Of a DNA stretch of 64,000 nt, positions 50,187 through 60,718 are shown in pieces. Position numbers and translations under genes: made by a program. Every line of letters starts with the position of its first letter. The first letter of the stretch is position 1. The notes under the pieces are model-generated. The model did no database searches, was not told where the DNA came from, and saw only the letters and a list, made by a program, of their open reading frames with translations. This DNA is from Rickettsia endosymbiont of Gonocerus acuteangulatus (GTDB taxonomy: Bacteria; Pseudomonadota; Alphaproteobacteria; Rickettsiales; Rickettsiaceae), in NCBI RefSeq assembly GCF_964026435.1, contig NZ_OZ032147.1:124001-188000 (forward strand), written 5' to 3'.

Positions 50187-50849
50187 TTAGTAAGAAATAT
50201 TTACAAAACTTAGAGCTTCTTTAACTAATGGAATAGTTATTTTTCTCTTAGAAGTTAACGCAAAGTTATTGATATACTCTAATATTTCTAAAATTTTGTT
50301 ATATTCTCTAGGCAAATTCACTAATAAAAAATCTATTACTATTTGTGATATTGTTACAGAAGATGTAGCAAAATGTTTAAATATTAAAATTTTAATTAAT
50401 TCATCGTCAGGAGGATAAAGCAGAACATTTAATATAGAATTAATACGTGATGATAGATCAGGTAAGGTAAAATTTTTACCTTTATTATTAGATGTAAGCA
50501 AAAGATATTTTTGCTTTTCATTAATAAGATTAAATAGATGCAACAACGCTGTTTCCTGCCAATTTTCTATATCCTCAATAATGAAAGCATTATGATTTGC
50601 TAAAATCTTATCATCAAAAAAAATATCTTTGATTAAATAAGCATTGCTTAAATTTTGCCATATTTTGGTTAGATAAGTTTTGCCTGAGGAAGCTGGAGCT
50701 TTTATTAACAAAGTATGTTTATAGGGATTGACTCCAAAGCTATTCTGCCAATTTTGCAAAGCATTATAAGCTAGAGTGTTAGACTCAGAAACAATAAATT
50801 CTTCAGGATGATATTTTGAAGAATTATTAAAAGGAAATATATATTGCAT
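50187..50849 (-). CDS. DnaA-like ATPase, Hda/HdaA type
   Basis: 220-residue AAA+ protein without the DnaA DNA-binding domain. The N-terminal IFPFNNSSKYHPEEFIVSES matches the pattern of Hda-type proteins. The P-loop is APASSGKTYLTKIW and the Walker B-like segment AFIIEDIENWQ. SSRINSILNVLLYPPDDELI resembles the sensor and lid region of Hda. Such proteins help inactivate DnaA-ATP after initiation or assist replication control. It stands alone, with repeats upstream and the MFS pseudogene downstream. Confidence 0.8.
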   Translation of the reverse strand: MQYIFPFNNSSKYHPEEFIVSESNTLAYNALQNWQNSFGVNPYKHTLLIKAPASSGKTYLTKIWQNLSNAYLIKDIFFDDKILANHNAFIIEDIENWQETALLHLFNLINEKQKYLLLTSNNKGKNFTLPDLSSRINSILNVLLYPPDDELIKILIFKHFATSSVTISQIVIDFLLVNLPREYNKILEILEYINNFALTSKRKITIPLVKEALSFVNISY

Positions 50850-50923
50850 TTATAAAATTTTTTAACGTCATTGCGAACGAGCAAAGGCTTGCTTGCGTGG
50901 ATCAATTCCTCTCTGTCATCCCG

Positions 50924-51150
50924 TGATTTATTCAATAGTACCGGACAGTTATTATTCTATGTCATTCCTAGCTAGAAACAGGAATCCAGCATAAAGCGAG
51001 ATAAATCGAGCTTTTATATTCTAAAAAATTGCTGTATTTAGACTTTTTTTTCCTGGATTCCCGCTTTTGCGGGAATGACATACAAGGTCACCTACACCTG
51101 AATAAATATAACATTTTTTTAATAACTGTCCGGTACTATTGATTTATTCA
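50924..51150. repeat. 205-bp non-autonomous element with 11-bp direct repeats
   Basis: 50935-51139 begins ATAGTACCGGACAGTTATTA and ends with the complement (TAATAACTGTCCGGTACTAT). TGATTTATTCA stands on both sides (50924-50934 and 51140-51150), and outside it CATCCCG and CGGGATG halves of another palindromic repeat are parted by the insertion. Inside lies a palindrome of the 4784-4904 family (about 50959-51082). It fills most of the 369-base gene-free stretch 50850-51218. Confidence 0.8.
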
Positions 51151-51218
51151 CGGGATGACACCGATCACATTTTTCGATCCACGCAAGCAAGCCTTATGCG
51201 GGAATGACACAATTACCT

Positions 51219-53126
51219 CTAAATATACTTACTACTCTCTTTCCTAATATATTCTATCAACTGCTCAATCGATAATACTTCCTGCTCGGTAGTTCCGAGT
51301 CTTCGAATCGTTATTTGTTTATTTTCTTTTTCTTGCTTCCCGATTACTGCAATCATCGGTACTTTTTGGTTAGAAAACTCACGAATTTTATAGTTAATTT
51401 TATCCGGTGATATATTAATATCGACTCGCACGCCACTCTCAATTAAAGCTTTTTGTACTTCTAAAGCGTAATCGTTTAAATCACTTGTAATGGTAGCTAT
51501 TGCAACCTGTACAGGAGCAAGCCATAAAGGAAAACGCCCTGCATATTCTTCGATTAATATCCCAATAAAACGTTCAAGCGAGCCAAGTATTGCTCTATGT
51601 AACATCACAGGTCTTTTTTTCTCACCACTTGCTGCAACATAGCTAGCATCTAAACGCTCAGGCAGAACAAAATCCATTTGCAGAGTTCCACATTGCCATT
51701 GACGCCCTATTGCATCAGTTAACACAAATTCAAGCTTAGGACCATAAAAAGCACCTTCGCCCAGGTTTATTGTATAGCTATAACCGGCTTTCTCTACTGC
51801 CTCTTTTAAAGCATTCTCAGCCTTATCCCAAGTCTCATCGCTACCAGCTCTAACAGGAGGACGATCAGAGAATTTTACCTTTATATCAGTAAAACCGAAA
51901 TCTTTATAAACCTCTGTCAGTAACTTACAAAAGCTAACTGTTTCCTCAGTAATTTGTTCCTCACTACAAAATATATGTGCATCATCTTGCACTAAACTCC
52001 GTACCCTCATCAAGCCATGTAAAGCACCGGATGCCTCATTACGATGGCATAAGCCAAACTCAGACATACGTAGCGGCAAATCTCGATAGCTTTTAATACC
52101 TTGTTTAAAAATCTGTACATGACAAGGGCAATTCATCGGCTTTAAAGCAAGCGTCTTGTCGTCTGTTTCTAAAGCAAACATATCATCACGGAACTTTTCC
52201 CAATGTCCAGAAAGTTCCCAAAGACTCTTATCAACTAAAACAGGGGTCTTAACCTCAATATAACCATTTTTGCGAATCTTTCTTCTAATATATTGCTCAA
52301 TAGTATTATATACACTCCAACCCTTATCATGCCAAAATACCATTCCTTGAGCTTCTTCCTGAAAATGGAATAAATCAAGCTCTTTTCCTAATTTTCTATG
52401 ATCACGCTTTTCAGCTTCTTCAAGCATGAATAAATAGCTATCTAACTGCTCTTTAGTAGCCCAAGCCGTACCATATATACGCTGCAACACCTCATTTCGG
52501 CTATCACCACGCCAATAAGCTCCTGCAACTTTCATTAGCTTAAAATGCTTAACGAAACCGGTAGATGGAGCATGCGGACCTCGGCATAAATCAATAAAAT
52601 TACCTTGCCTGTATAAGCTTATAGGTTCATTTGACGGGATGGAGGCAATAATTTCAGCTTTATAATGCTCACCTATCGATTTAAAGAAATCTACAGCCTT
52701 TTCTCTGTCCCACAATTCTCTTGTTACTTTCTCATTCTTTTTAACAAGCTCATGCATCTTAGCTTCTATAACTGCTAAATCATCAGTAGTAAAAGGTTTA
52801 TCCCTAGCGAAATCATAGTAATAACCATTTTCGATAGCAGGACCGATTGTTACTTGCGTTTCAGGAAATAATTCTTTTACCGCTTCCGCTGTTAAATGGG
52901 CAGCATCGTGCCTTATAACTTCAAGACATTCAGGATCTTTAACAGTCAAAATACGCAATTTACAATCACTATCAATTTGAGTACTTAAATCTTTAAGCTC
53001 ACCATTAATTTCAGCAATCATTGCTGCTTTAGCAAGCGATATTGAAATAGATGCGGCTATCTCAAACGCTGTAATATTTTTTTCAAACTGTTTTACACTC
53101 CCATCAGGGGAAGAAATATTTATCAT
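51219..53126 (-). CDS. thrS: Threonyl-tRNA synthetase
   Basis: 635-residue class II synthetase. It has an N-terminal TGS domain (to about residue 60), then the editing domain with [16 protein letters not shown] (His pair) and the core with motif 2 around [31 protein letters not shown] carries the zinc Cys, and motif 3 is near [20 protein letters not shown]-terminal anticodon-binding domain follows. Starts 13 bases after the purC stop on the same strand. Confidence 0.97.
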   Translation of the reverse strand: MINISSPDGSVKQFEKNITAFEIAASISISLAKAAMIAEINGELKDLSTQIDSDCKLRILTVKDPECLEVIRHDAAHLTAEAVKELFPETQVTIGPAIENGYYYDFARDKPFTTDDLAVIEAKMHELVKKNEKVTRELWDREKAVDFFKSIGEHYKAEIIASIPSNEPISLYRQGNFIDLCRGPHAPSTGFVKHFKLMKVAGAYWRGDSRNEVLQRIYGTAWATKEQLDSYLFMLEEAEKRDHRKLGKELDLFHFQEEAQGMVFWHDKGWSVYNTIEQYIRRKIRKNGYIEVKTPVLVDKSLWELSGHWEKFRDDMFALETDDKTLALKPMNCPCHVQIFKQGIKSYRDLPLRMSEFGLCHRNEASGALHGLMRVRSLVQDDAHIFCSEEQITEETVSFCKLLTEVYKDFGFTDIKVKFSDRPPVRAGSDETWDKAENALKEAVEKAGYSYTINLGEGAFYGPKLEFVLTDAIGRQWQCGTLQMDFVLPERLDASYVAASGEKKRPVMLHRAILGSLERFIGILIEEYAGRFPLWLAPVQVAIATITSDLNDYALEVQKALIESGVRVDINISPDKINYKIREFSNQKVPMIAVIGKQEKENKQITIRRLGTTEQEVLSIEQLIEYIRKESSKYI

Positions 53127-53139
53127 TTTTTATTCTAAC

Positions 53140-53850
53140 TTATTTTTCTTTTAAACGATCAGCTATTAATTTATATGATTCATAAGCTTTAGCTGGGTCT
53201 TTTTCTAGCAATTCAAATCCTAGTCTTTCATTACTATTAATATGCCATAATTTACAAGTATCAGGGCTAATTTCATCAGTTAACATTACAAAAGATTCCT
53301 CACCGGTAAATACCCGTCCAAATTCAAGACTGCATTCAACAAGCCGAATACCGATGCCGATGAACAAACCGCTTAGAAAATCATATATACGCAAAGCTTG
53401 CTTCTTAACTATATTAATTTCATCTTTAGTTAACCAACCAAAATTTAATATTTGATGTTCATTAACTATCAGATATTTAAACTCACGACTTTTTACTTTA
53501 AAGTCAATTATTGGCTTATCAAATACAAAGCCTTCATCCATACCAAATTCTTTTACAAACCTACCGCACGCAACAGAAGATACGACTACTTGCAGAGGAA
53601 ACATCTCAACATATTGAATTAATTGCTCTCTCATATTTAGCTTTTCAATAAAATGATTTTCAATGCCAATCATTTCAAGCTTATTCATTACAAAGGAAGA
53701 GATATTATTATTAAGCACTCCTTTGCCTGATACATCAATAATTTCACCATTTTCTAAAGTAGCTCTATCAGAAAAAGCCATTACAAGTAAAAACTCCTCT
53801 TCAGAAGTATATAGGGTTTTACTTGAACCTTCATATAATTTTTTTTTCAT
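53140..53850 (-). CDS. purC: SAICAR synthase
   Basis: 236 residues. Phosphoribosylaminoimidazole-succinocarboxamide synthase ligates aspartate to CAIR in purine synthesis. Recognisable are KKKLYEGSSKTLY at the N-terminus (ATP site), the substrate-binding region VVSSVACGRFVKEF, KYLIVNEHQILNFGWLT, and VECSLEFGRVF with LTDEISPDTCKLW. No other purine gene is in the window. In obligate intracellular rickettsiae the rest of the pathway is reported missing, so the role may be different. Probably co-transcribed with thrS. Confidence 0.93.
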   Translation of the reverse strand: MKKKLYEGSSKTLYTSEEEFLLVMAFSDRATLENGEIIDVSGKGVLNNNISSFVMNKLEMIGIENHFIEKLNMREQLIQYVEMFPLQVVVSSVACGRFVKEFGMDEGFVFDKPIIDFKVKSREFKYLIVNEHQILNFGWLTKDEINIVKKQALRIYDFLSGLFIGIGIRLVECSLEFGRVFTGEESFVMLTDEISPDTCKLWHINSNERLGFELLEKDPAKAYESYKLIADRLKEK

Positions 53851-53877
53851 ATATTATTTTTTAAATTTATTTAGCTT

Positions 53878-54150
53878 CATTGCGAGGAAAAACTACAAGT
53901 TTTGTACGTGCACAATCTCACGAAGCATCATAGAACTTCTGAGATTGCCACGCTCTACTTAAATTTGCATAGCTCATGACTTTACGTAACCTTTCTTTAC
54001 ACAGGAGGCTTTGTTGCGTAGATCATTTTCCTCTGTCATCCCGTGATTTATGAACTAGAGCCAGCTAAAAAATACTAATAAAATTAGTATTTTTTATTAT
54101 TTTCTGGATTCCCGCCTATGCTAAGAATGATATTGTGGATATTTTTCGAC
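53878..54150. repeat. Two palindromic repeats between purC and hisS
   Basis: The 342-base gene-free stretch 53851-54192 holds a CATTGCGAGG...TGAGATTGCCACGCTC repeat at 53878-53958 and a GTCATCCCGTGATTTATG to GGATTCCCGCCTATG repeat at about 54035-54130. The tail TTTTCGACCATGCAACAAAG follows, as in other spacers. Both are non-coding. Confidence 0.7.
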
Positions 54151-54192
54151 CATGCAACAAAGCCCCTTTGTACAATAATATATAAAAGAAGT

Positions 54193-55440
54193 CTAAGACT
54201 TTTTTAGCAACTCAATTGTTTTCGAAAAGTCCAAAATATACTCTTCTTGCTTTTCTAAATCTTTGATTTTGAGGTTGTTACTTGCTTGTTCTTCGTCACC
54301 GATAAAGACAATAAATTTGGCATTATCATTCAAGGCTCTTTGCATTCTTTTTGCCATTTTACCGCTTACTTCTATCAACGCAGGTATATTATGTAAGCGT
54401 AATTGATCGGTTATTTTTAAAGAATACGAAATATTATTCTCGCCTATTGGCAATACAAATATTGGAGTTACCGAGTTTATATTATATTCCCGCATCAAGG
54501 CTATTCGCTCAATTCCTGCTGCAAAACCTATCGCTGGCACTTCATCGTTATTGCCCATAATGCGACTAAGCCCATCATAACGCCCGCCAGCAAAAATTGT
54601 GGATTGGCTTCCTAGCTTTGTAGTCGTGAATTCAAAAGCAGTATGGCAGTAATAATCAAGTCCTCTAACTAGGCGTGCATTTATGGTGTATTTCACGCCT
54701 AAAATATTAAGATATTTTAATAACTCTTCGAAATATTCTTTTGACTCATCAGTATAATACTCTGATAAAATAGGGGCATTTGCTATTATTTTTTTATCGA
54801 TTTCACTTTTAGAATCAAGAATCCGCATCGGATTTTTAGTTAGCCTTATTTTGCTATCTTCTGATAATTCATCCTTAAAGTCATTTAGATATTCTACTAA
54901 TTTTTGCTGGTAAGTGCTACGGGACTGACTACAACCAAGAGAGTTTAGCTCTAAGGTTGCATCCTGCAAAACCTCTAAACTTTCAAGTATATCTGCCGCT
55001 AGCTTTAAAGTTTCAGCATCGGAAATAGCTCCTTTAGCTCCTAGATATTCATAATTTAACTGGTGAAACTGTCTTTGACGTCCTGCTTGTGGTCTGTCAT
55101 AACGAAAAACAGGACCAGTAGAAAATAATTTGAGAGGTAGTTTATGCTGCAAGCCGTTAGAAATAAAAGCTCTTACAATTCCTGCTGTAAATTCAGGACG
55201 TAGTGCTACTGACTCATCGCTTTTATCTAAAAAGCTGTAGATTTCTTTACTAATTACGTCAGAGCTTTCACCCATTGAGCGATTAAAGATTTTGGTATAT
55301 TCGAGTATTGGCGTACTCATTTGCTTATAGCCATATAATTCTCCAACCTCTTTTGCTTTTTTGATTATATAGTCATGAACTTTATAATCATCCGGCAAAA
55401 GATCTTTCATTCCTCGAAGTGGTTGGAGTTTATCAGTCAT
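54193..55440 (-). CDS. hisS: Histidyl-tRNA synthetase
   Basis: 415-residue class II synthetase. [12 protein letters not shown] is at the N-terminus; motif 2 is in [20 protein letters not shown]; the His-specific segment is [15 protein letters not shown]; motif 3 is [13 protein letters not shown]-terminal anticodon-binding domain follows. Intact and close to usual length. Confidence 0.97.
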   Translation of the reverse strand: MTDKLQPLRGMKDLLPDDYKVHDYIIKKAKEVGELYGYKQMSTPILEYTKIFNRSMGESSDVISKEIYSFLDKSDESVALRPEFTAGIVRAFISNGLQHKLPLKLFSTGPVFRYDRPQAGRQRQFHQLNYEYLGAKGAISDAETLKLAADILESLEVLQDATLELNSLGCSQSRSTYQQKLVEYLNDFKDELSEDSKIRLTKNPMRILDSKSEIDKKIIANAPILSEYYTDESKEYFEELLKYLNILGVKYTINARLVRGLDYYCHTAFEFTTTKLGSQSTIFAGGRYDGLSRIMGNNDEVPAIGFAAGIERIALMREYNINSVTPIFVLPIGENNISYSLKITDQLRLHNIPALIEVSGKMAKRMQRALNDNAKFIVFIGDEEQASNNLKIKDLEKQEEYILDFSKTIELLKKS

Positions 55441-55489
55441 TTTGATTTATTTAATGCTATTTTATTAATTATATTATATAGCGAAAAGT

Positions 55490-55592
55490 ATTAGGATATA
55501 GACTTTAAATTTTAGAGCGAGCTTGCGGAGCGTACATTTAGTACGTGAGCATAAGCGAGTCTCTTAAAATTTGATGTATATATCCTAATAAT
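55490..55592. repeat. Palindromic repeat upstream of hisS
   Basis: TATTAGGATATAGACTTTAA and the near-complement ending TATATCCTAATA surround a core with AGCGAGCTTGCGGAGCGTAC and GTACGTGAGCATAAGCGAGT. It is a near-palindrome of about 100 bases between hisS and the permease gene, of a different sequence from the other repeat families here. Confidence 0.75.
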
Positions 55593-55597
55593 TGAAG

Positions 55598-56992
55598 CTA
55601 TATTTCTTTTTTCATAAAAAATGATCTTACAATATATAAAACAAATATTGTAACAAACCAAATTAATAAAGCACGTCCTGCTGTAAGTAAATTAAACTCA
55701 CCATCATACATTTGAATGAACAATAAATAAAAGCATGCTATTAAAATAAACGGAGCAATAATATATACTAAAGGACATTTAAATGGTCTTTGAGCATTAG
55801 GCAATTTTGTTCTAAATAATAATACTATTATTGCAACTGTTATATAGTCAATAATTGCTCCCATTGAAGTTAATTGAGTTAATAACTCTGTCGAACAAAA
55901 CCCTCCAAGAACAGCAGCTAAAGATGCAAATATTATAATTGTAATATACGGACTATCATATTTAGGGTGCAATTTTGCAAAACTTTTCGGTAGTAATCCA
56001 TCACGTGCAATAGCGTAAAAAATACGAGAAGTACCATAAATATTCATCATTAGCACTGTCATCATACCGCAAACAGCACCGGTTGCAACTATAGCTGAAC
56101 CGATTTTACTGTTATTCATAGTTAAAGCATAAGCAAGCGGTTGATCGTTATTTAACTGATCAAAAGGTGCAATACCAGTAACAAGTCCTGCCATCGTTAC
56201 ATATACGATAGTAGTTAGAACAAGCGAGCCAATAATACCAATCATAATATCACGCTTTGGGTTTTTACACTCTTCAGCAGCAGTTGCAATTGTTCCAAAC
56301 CCTGTAAAGGCTAAGAATAAAATAGATGCACCAACTAAAACGTTACTAAAACCAAACGGCATAAAATTGCTCCAGTTAGTTGCATCGAAATGTGGAGCAG
56401 CAGCAATTATAAAGACGAATATCGCCGCCATTTTAACAAATACTAAAATAGCATTTAATTTCTTACTATCTTTAGTGCCTAAAAATAAAATAAACCCAAT
56501 AAATACCGAAACTAAAAATGCAGGTAAATTTACTATACCACCATTTGTCGGCACTGTGGTTAAAACTTTCGGCAAGTGGATTCCACCGGCTTCTAATATC
56601 CCTTGTACATAACCTGACCAACCGGCTGCAACTATTCCGGCAGCAACACCTAGTTCTAATATTATAACACTACCGATCATCCAAGCAAATACTTCACCGA
56701 ATGCAACATAGGAATAAGTATAAATACTACCAGATGTTGGAAGCATTGCTGCAAGTTCTGTATAAACAAGGGCTACAAAGATACAGGTAATACCAGCAAT
56801 CGCATAAGATACCATGACAGCCGGACCGGAAAATTTAGCAGCAATTATTCCGGTAACAACGAATACACCTGTACCGATCATTGCACCAAGTCCAAATAGT
56901 ATTAGGTCAAATGCACCAAGAGTCTTACTAAGACCGCTTGAGCTACCTATTTCTTTTACTGATTCAAAACTTTTCTTTCTTAAAAAACTCAT
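55598..56992 (-). CDS. Amino-acid permease, APC superfamily
   Basis: 464 residues, about 12 membrane helices. The start region LGAFDLILFGLGAMIGTGVF carries the GxG(T)GxF motif of APC carriers. ITCIFVALVYTELAAMLPTSG and FTGFGTIATAAEECKNPKRD match the conserved helix 3 and helix 6-loop segments. It probably imports amino acids from the host cytosol, as auxotrophic rickettsiae require. Closest in type to YfnA/cationic carriers; substrate not determined. Starts after a palindromic repeat, no operon partner. Confidence 0.9.
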   Translation of the reverse strand: MSFLRKKSFESVKEIGSSSGLSKTLGAFDLILFGLGAMIGTGVFVVTGIIAAKFSGPAVMVSYAIAGITCIFVALVYTELAAMLPTSGSIYTYSYVAFGEVFAWMIGSVIILELGVAAGIVAAGWSGYVQGILEAGGIHLPKVLTTVPTNGGIVNLPAFLVSVFIGFILFLGTKDSKKLNAILVFVKMAAIFVFIIAAAPHFDATNWSNFMPFGFSNVLVGASILFLAFTGFGTIATAAEECKNPKRDIMIGIIGSLVLTTIVYVTMAGLVTGIAPFDQLNNDQPLAYALTMNNSKIGSAIVATGAVCGMMTVLMMNIYGTSRIFYAIARDGLLPKSFAKLHPKYDSPYITIIIFASLAAVLGGFCSTELLTQLTSMGAIIDYITVAIIVLLFRTKLPNAQRPFKCPLVYIIAPFILIACFYLLFIQMYDGEFNLLTAGRALLIWFVTIFVLYIVRSFFMKKEI

Positions 56993-57032
56993 TAGTTTCT
57001 CCTGTTTTTAGTGAGCTTATTTTTTAGAAATC

Positions 57033-57117
57033 CGTCATTGCGAGGAGCGAAGCGACGTGGCAATCTAGTAATACATCCTGAGATTGCCACGCTCCTTACA
57101 GTCGCGTAGCTTATGAC
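57033..57117. repeat. Palindromic repeat (CGTCATTGCGAGG type)
   Basis: Facing CGTCATTGCGAGGAGCGAAG and GATTGCCACGCTCCTTACAG with CGTGGCAATCTAGTAATACA between. The same family lies at 53878 and 63040. Confidence 0.75.
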
Positions 57118-57121
57118 AAAA

Positions 57122-58219
57122 TTAATTTACATCCCTAGTAATCCAGCCGCCGCCAAGTACTCTTGTGCCGTCATAAATAACGCATGCTTGTCCAGGGGCA
57201 ACAGCCTTTTCTTCAGACAAAAACTTTACTTTCATTCTGTCACCCTCAAGCTTACTTATTTCAGCTAAACGAGGCGGTCTGGTTGAGCGGACTTTTACGC
57301 TTACTTCCAGCTTTTCGCCATCTTTTAGGCTACCAGCCAGCCAATTCACATCCTTAATTACGAATTCCTGCACATTTAACGCAGATTCTGGACCTACATA
57401 TACTATATTACTACTAGGATCAATCTTTATCACATATAAAGGCTCGTGGTAAGATATGCCAAGACCACTTCGTTGTCCTATAGTATAGTTAATTATGCCG
57501 CTATGAGTTCCTAACTCAAAACCATTTATATGCAGAATCTTACCGCTTTTGCTACTATCCGGACGTATTTTATTTATTACGTTCTTATAATTCCCATCAG
57601 GTACAAAGCAAATATCTTGGCTGTCAGGCTTATCTGCCACCTCAAGTCCAAATTTACTAGCAAGTTTTCTTGTTTTGTCTTTAGTAAGATCTCCAAGAGG
57701 GAAATCTAAATATTCAAGCTGCTCTTTGGTAGTTGCAAATAAAAAATAACTTTGATCTTTTAAAGGGTCAAGTCCCATATGAAGTTCTGGACCATTATCA
57801 CCATTTATTTTTCGTACGTAATGACCTGTAACAAGTTTATCAGCTCCAAGTTCTTTAGCAGTTTTGATTAAGTCCCTGAATTTTACTGATTTATTGCATT
57901 GTACGCATGGCAGAGGCGTCTCACCTCGCAAATAGCTATCAACAAAATTATCTATTACCGATTCTTTAAATTTACTTTCATAATCAAGCACATAATGAGG
58001 CATGCCAAGCTTATTTGCTACCATTTTAGCATCATAAATATCCTGACCTGCACAACAAGCATTTTTTTTCCCCACAGCCATACCATGATCGTATAATTGC
58101 AGGGTAATACCTATTACGTTATAGCCTTGCTCGCACAACATCCCAGCAACCACTGAACTATCAACGCCGCCAGACATCGCAACAACTAAAGTAGACTGTC
58201 TATCGTTTAAGTTAATCAT
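57122..58219 (-). CDS. mnmA: tRNA-specific 2-thiouridylase MnmA
   Basis: 365 residues. Thiolates U34 of tRNA-Lys, -Glu and -Gln. The PP-loop is AMSGGVDSSVVAGML; the catalytic Cys pair is in TPLPCVQCNKSVKF and SQDICFVPDG; LGAFVTGHY-like segment LGADKLVTGHYV binds tRNA. LKDQSYFLFATTKEQL and the C-terminal GTRVLGGGWI beta-barrel are as in the family. Intact. Confidence 0.96.
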   Translation of the reverse strand: MINLNDRQSTLVVAMSGGVDSSVVAGMLCEQGYNVIGITLQLYDHGMAVGKKNACCAGQDIYDAKMVANKLGMPHYVLDYESKFKESVIDNFVDSYLRGETPLPCVQCNKSVKFRDLIKTAKELGADKLVTGHYVRKINGDNGPELHMGLDPLKDQSYFLFATTKEQLEYLDFPLGDLTKDKTRKLASKFGLEVADKPDSQDICFVPDGNYKNVINKIRPDSSKSGKILHINGFELGTHSGIINYTIGQRSGLGISYHEPLYVIKIDPSSNIVYVGPESALNVQEFVIKDVNWLAGSLKDGEKLEVSVKVRSTRPPRLAEISKLEGDRMKVKFLSEEKAVAPGQACVIYDGTRVLGGGWITRDVN

Positions 58220-58442
58220 AAGAACTTCTAAACAAACAGCAAATTATACTAGATTTACGATAAATTACAATCAATTATTTATGAAAAATTTAAATTTTAA
58301 TGTTATTCTTGATCAGATTGTAAATTACTATCTTTTATTATATTAAAATGCTATAAATATATATTTTTGATAAAATAAGTAATATGTCATTGCAATATAA
58401 AAAACCTTTTAAAACTTTATGTAAAACGTTTGCTGCATTAAT

Positions 58443-59372
58443 TTGGTGCTGGTTATTTTAGAATATGCCCGCCAAGGTTTTATAAATGATTTATCAATGC
58501 AAAAAGTGGATTTATCAGTTCAAAGCTCAATAACAGAACCTATTTATCTAGTTTCTTATGCTGATGGTGCAGAACATATTTATCGTAACCAGAATGCGAC
58601 AAGTCATTATGCGATTAATAAAGGTATAGATTTTATACTTAATTATAAGAAAAAACATATTGATCAAACATTTATTGAAAAGCATCAAGAAATTTTTAAT
58701 GAAAAAGCAGGAGCGGGTCTATGGTTATGGAAGCCCTATATTATACTTGAAACAATGAAAAATGCTCCTGAGGGAGCTATTATAGTATATTTAGATTCAG
58801 CTTTTATTATCAAACAACATATTAGCAATCTGACTAATCTGTTAGGCAATAATGATGTATTACTGGTACATGATCGTGATCGTAAAAACGGCAGTTTTGT
58901 AAAAGGCGAAAGCTTTGCCTTGATGAATTGCCTTAATGAAGAATGTAGAAATGATGATCATATTTGGAGTGCAGTTATTGTGGTACGGAATACTGAACTT
59001 GCCCGCTCTTTTATTGAAAAATGGCTGAAAAATTGTGAGGATATTAGAGTCCTTTCAGGTAAAGATTATAATATTCATCCTAATTATGACGAATATAAAT
59101 GGCATCACTCAGACCAGTCAGTGCTGAGCCTTGTATATCACCAAAATCCGCAATCGGTTAAAGTAATAGAATATGAAGAGACTATGCCATTTTTAAGTTG
59201 GTTTCATCGTAAGAATTCAAATAGTTCGTCGTTAAAAGCTTGGTACAGCACATACGGTATAGATCCAATAATTAACTTTAATACTAATGGTAAAGCATTG
59301 CCGTCTACTGCTCTTATAAATACTTCGCCAATAGTTAAATTACGTAAATGGATTATTGAAAACTTTTATTAA
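58443..59372 (+). CDS. Putative glycosyltransferase-like protein, start uncertain
   Basis: About 309 residues open. The core GAGLWLWKPYIILETM followed by EGAIIVYLDSA resembles a bacterial family of putative sugar transferases with a W-x-W-K-P motif and a DxD-like acidic site. WHHSDQSVLSL is conserved-looking. The longest frame begins with a poor TTG start. An ATG at 58384 starts MSLQYKKPFKTLCKTFAALI, a possible membrane anchor, but is one base out of frame near 58450, so the 5' end may be frameshifted. Function is inferred from motifs only. Confidence 0.55.
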   Translation: MVLVILEYARQGFINDLSMQKVDLSVQSSITEPIYLVSYADGAEHIYRNQNATSHYAINKGIDFILNYKKKHIDQTFIEKHQEIFNEKAGAGLWLWKPYIILETMKNAPEGAIIVYLDSAFIIKQHISNLTNLLGNNDVLLVHDRDRKNGSFVKGESFALMNCLNEECRNDDHIWSAVIVVRNTELARSFIEKWLKNCEDIRVLSGKDYNIHPNYDEYKWHHSDQSVLSLVYHQNPQSVKVIEYEETMPFLSWFHRKNSNSSSLKAWYSTYGIDPIINFNTNGKALPSTALINTSPIVKLRKWIIENFY

Positions 59373-59784
59373 CGAATCAATTTAATATTAGCATCCTTAA
59401 TTTTCAGTTCTACCCATATTTTATCAGTAGTGTATATAATCATGTTATGGTACATACCAGTAGCAATACATGCTCTATCACCTAGAGATAAACCATATTG
59501 CTTAGTATAACTCGTTAACTTACCTGCTTCTATTGTAATCTCTTTTGAAAAAGTAATAATTGTTGGAACAATATCAGTAATTATTTTATCAATTTCTGCA
59601 TCGGAATATTGGTTCTTACAAGAACACTAACAAGCTCACTTAAGTTAACGCTTGATATACTACTATTTGCTATAATTTCTTCTATTAATTTATAACCTGT
59701 CTCTTTTTTTAAAAGTGTAATTACTGCTGAAGTATCAAGTAAAATATGTTCTGATTTTAATAATGATTTATTCTTTTGCTGCAT
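59369..59784 (-). pseudogene. vapC: VapC-type PIN-domain toxin, frameshifted
   Basis: Start MQQKNKSLLKSEHILLDTS with the first PIN Asp in LLDTSAVITLLKKETG and Glu in NLSELVSVL. A frameshift near 59585 follows; the next frame continues to LSLGDRACIATGM and IIYTTDKIWVE, which carry the remaining acidic residues, ending IKLIR at 59369. PIN-domain toxins cleave RNA; the frameshift should inactivate this one. It overlaps the antitoxin gene by 17 bases, a usual vapBC layout. Confidence 0.78.
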
Positions 59785-60020
59785 CTTCTTTTCTCATAAG
59801 CTTTAATTCTTTATTTAGATCAATATTTTTATACTTATCTAATATATTTCGGGCTTTTTCTATATTTGAATGAAAAGTTGACACTATTAATTCTGAATCA
59901 TTATATTTTATTGTTACCTCATCACCTGTTTTGAGTTTTAACTTTTTCCTAACTTTTATAGGAATTGCAAGTCTACCATTATTATCACACTTTTCTGTAC
60001 TATCATAAAAATAATTGTTT
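59768..60020 (-). pseudogene. vapB: AbrB-type VapB antitoxin, N-terminus decayed
   Basis: Reads STEKCDNNGRLAIPIKVRKK, then LKLKTGDEVTIKYND and a C-terminal arm to MRKEDAAKE. NGRLAIP and GDEV are hallmarks of the swapped-hairpin AbrB DNA-binding fold. A stop or frameshift lies before the conserved part, so the true start is lost. It is the upstream partner of the frameshifted vapC. Confidence 0.62.
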
Positions 60021-60085
60021 TCTTAGATTTTACTGTTTCTAATAAAATTAATCAATTAATTAAAATCTTATGTTTTGATAATTCC

Positions 60086-60628
60086 TTATTTTTTAACATC
60101 TCGTACTTTAAAGAAGCTATAAGACAAGGTAAGTACTTTTACATCTCTCATTTCAGGATCGTTTTCGAAATCCTTATCTATATAAAACGTGACTGGCATT
60201 AAAACTTTCTCACCGGCTTTTAATAATTGTTCTTCGAAACAAAAACAATGAATCTTTACAAAATACTTACCTGCTTTATTAGGAGTAACATTATAAATTG
60301 AAGTTCCTATAATATCGTTATTACTTAAATTTTCTGTTTCATAAAAAACTAGAGTATTCTGCCCTGGAACAATTTGGACTCGCTGCTGTCTTGGAATAAA
60401 ACGCCAAGGTAAATTTTTATCGACATTAGCATCAAACTCAATTATTATAGGTCTAGTTCCTTTGACTTTAGAATATATATTTGTCGTTCCTCTGCTAGTC
60501 GTGCCACCATATCCCGTAACTTTACAAAATAAATTATAAAGCGGTACGGCAGCAAAGCTAAGTAGCACCATGCTAATTATTAATCCTAGCAAAGAAAACG
60601 CTAAACTTTTATTAGATTTTTTAGACAT
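60086..60628 (-). CDS. ctaG: Cytochrome c oxidase assembly protein CtaG/Cox11
   Basis: 180 residues. One N-terminal membrane helix (residues about 9-30), then [16 protein letters not shown], the characteristic start of the periplasmic domain. The copper-binding CFCFEEQ motif lies in [10 protein letters not shown] near residue 130. It delivers CuB to cytochrome oxidase subunit I. Intact. Confidence 0.96.
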   Translation of the reverse strand: MSKKSNKSLAFSLLGLIISMVLLSFAAVPLYNLFCKVTGYGGTTSRGTTNIYSKVKGTRPIIIEFDANVDKNLPWRFIPRQQRVQIVPGQNTLVFYETENLSNNDIIGTSIYNVTPNKAGKYFVKIHCFCFEEQLLKAGEKVLMPVTFYIDKDFENDPEMRDVKVLTLSYSFFKVRDVKK

Positions 60629-60718
60629 TATTTGATTTTATTTAAAAATACTCTAGAAATAGTTTATTTTAGAATATATATATGATATTATAAAGAAAAT
60701 TAATTAGTAAGGTTAGTA

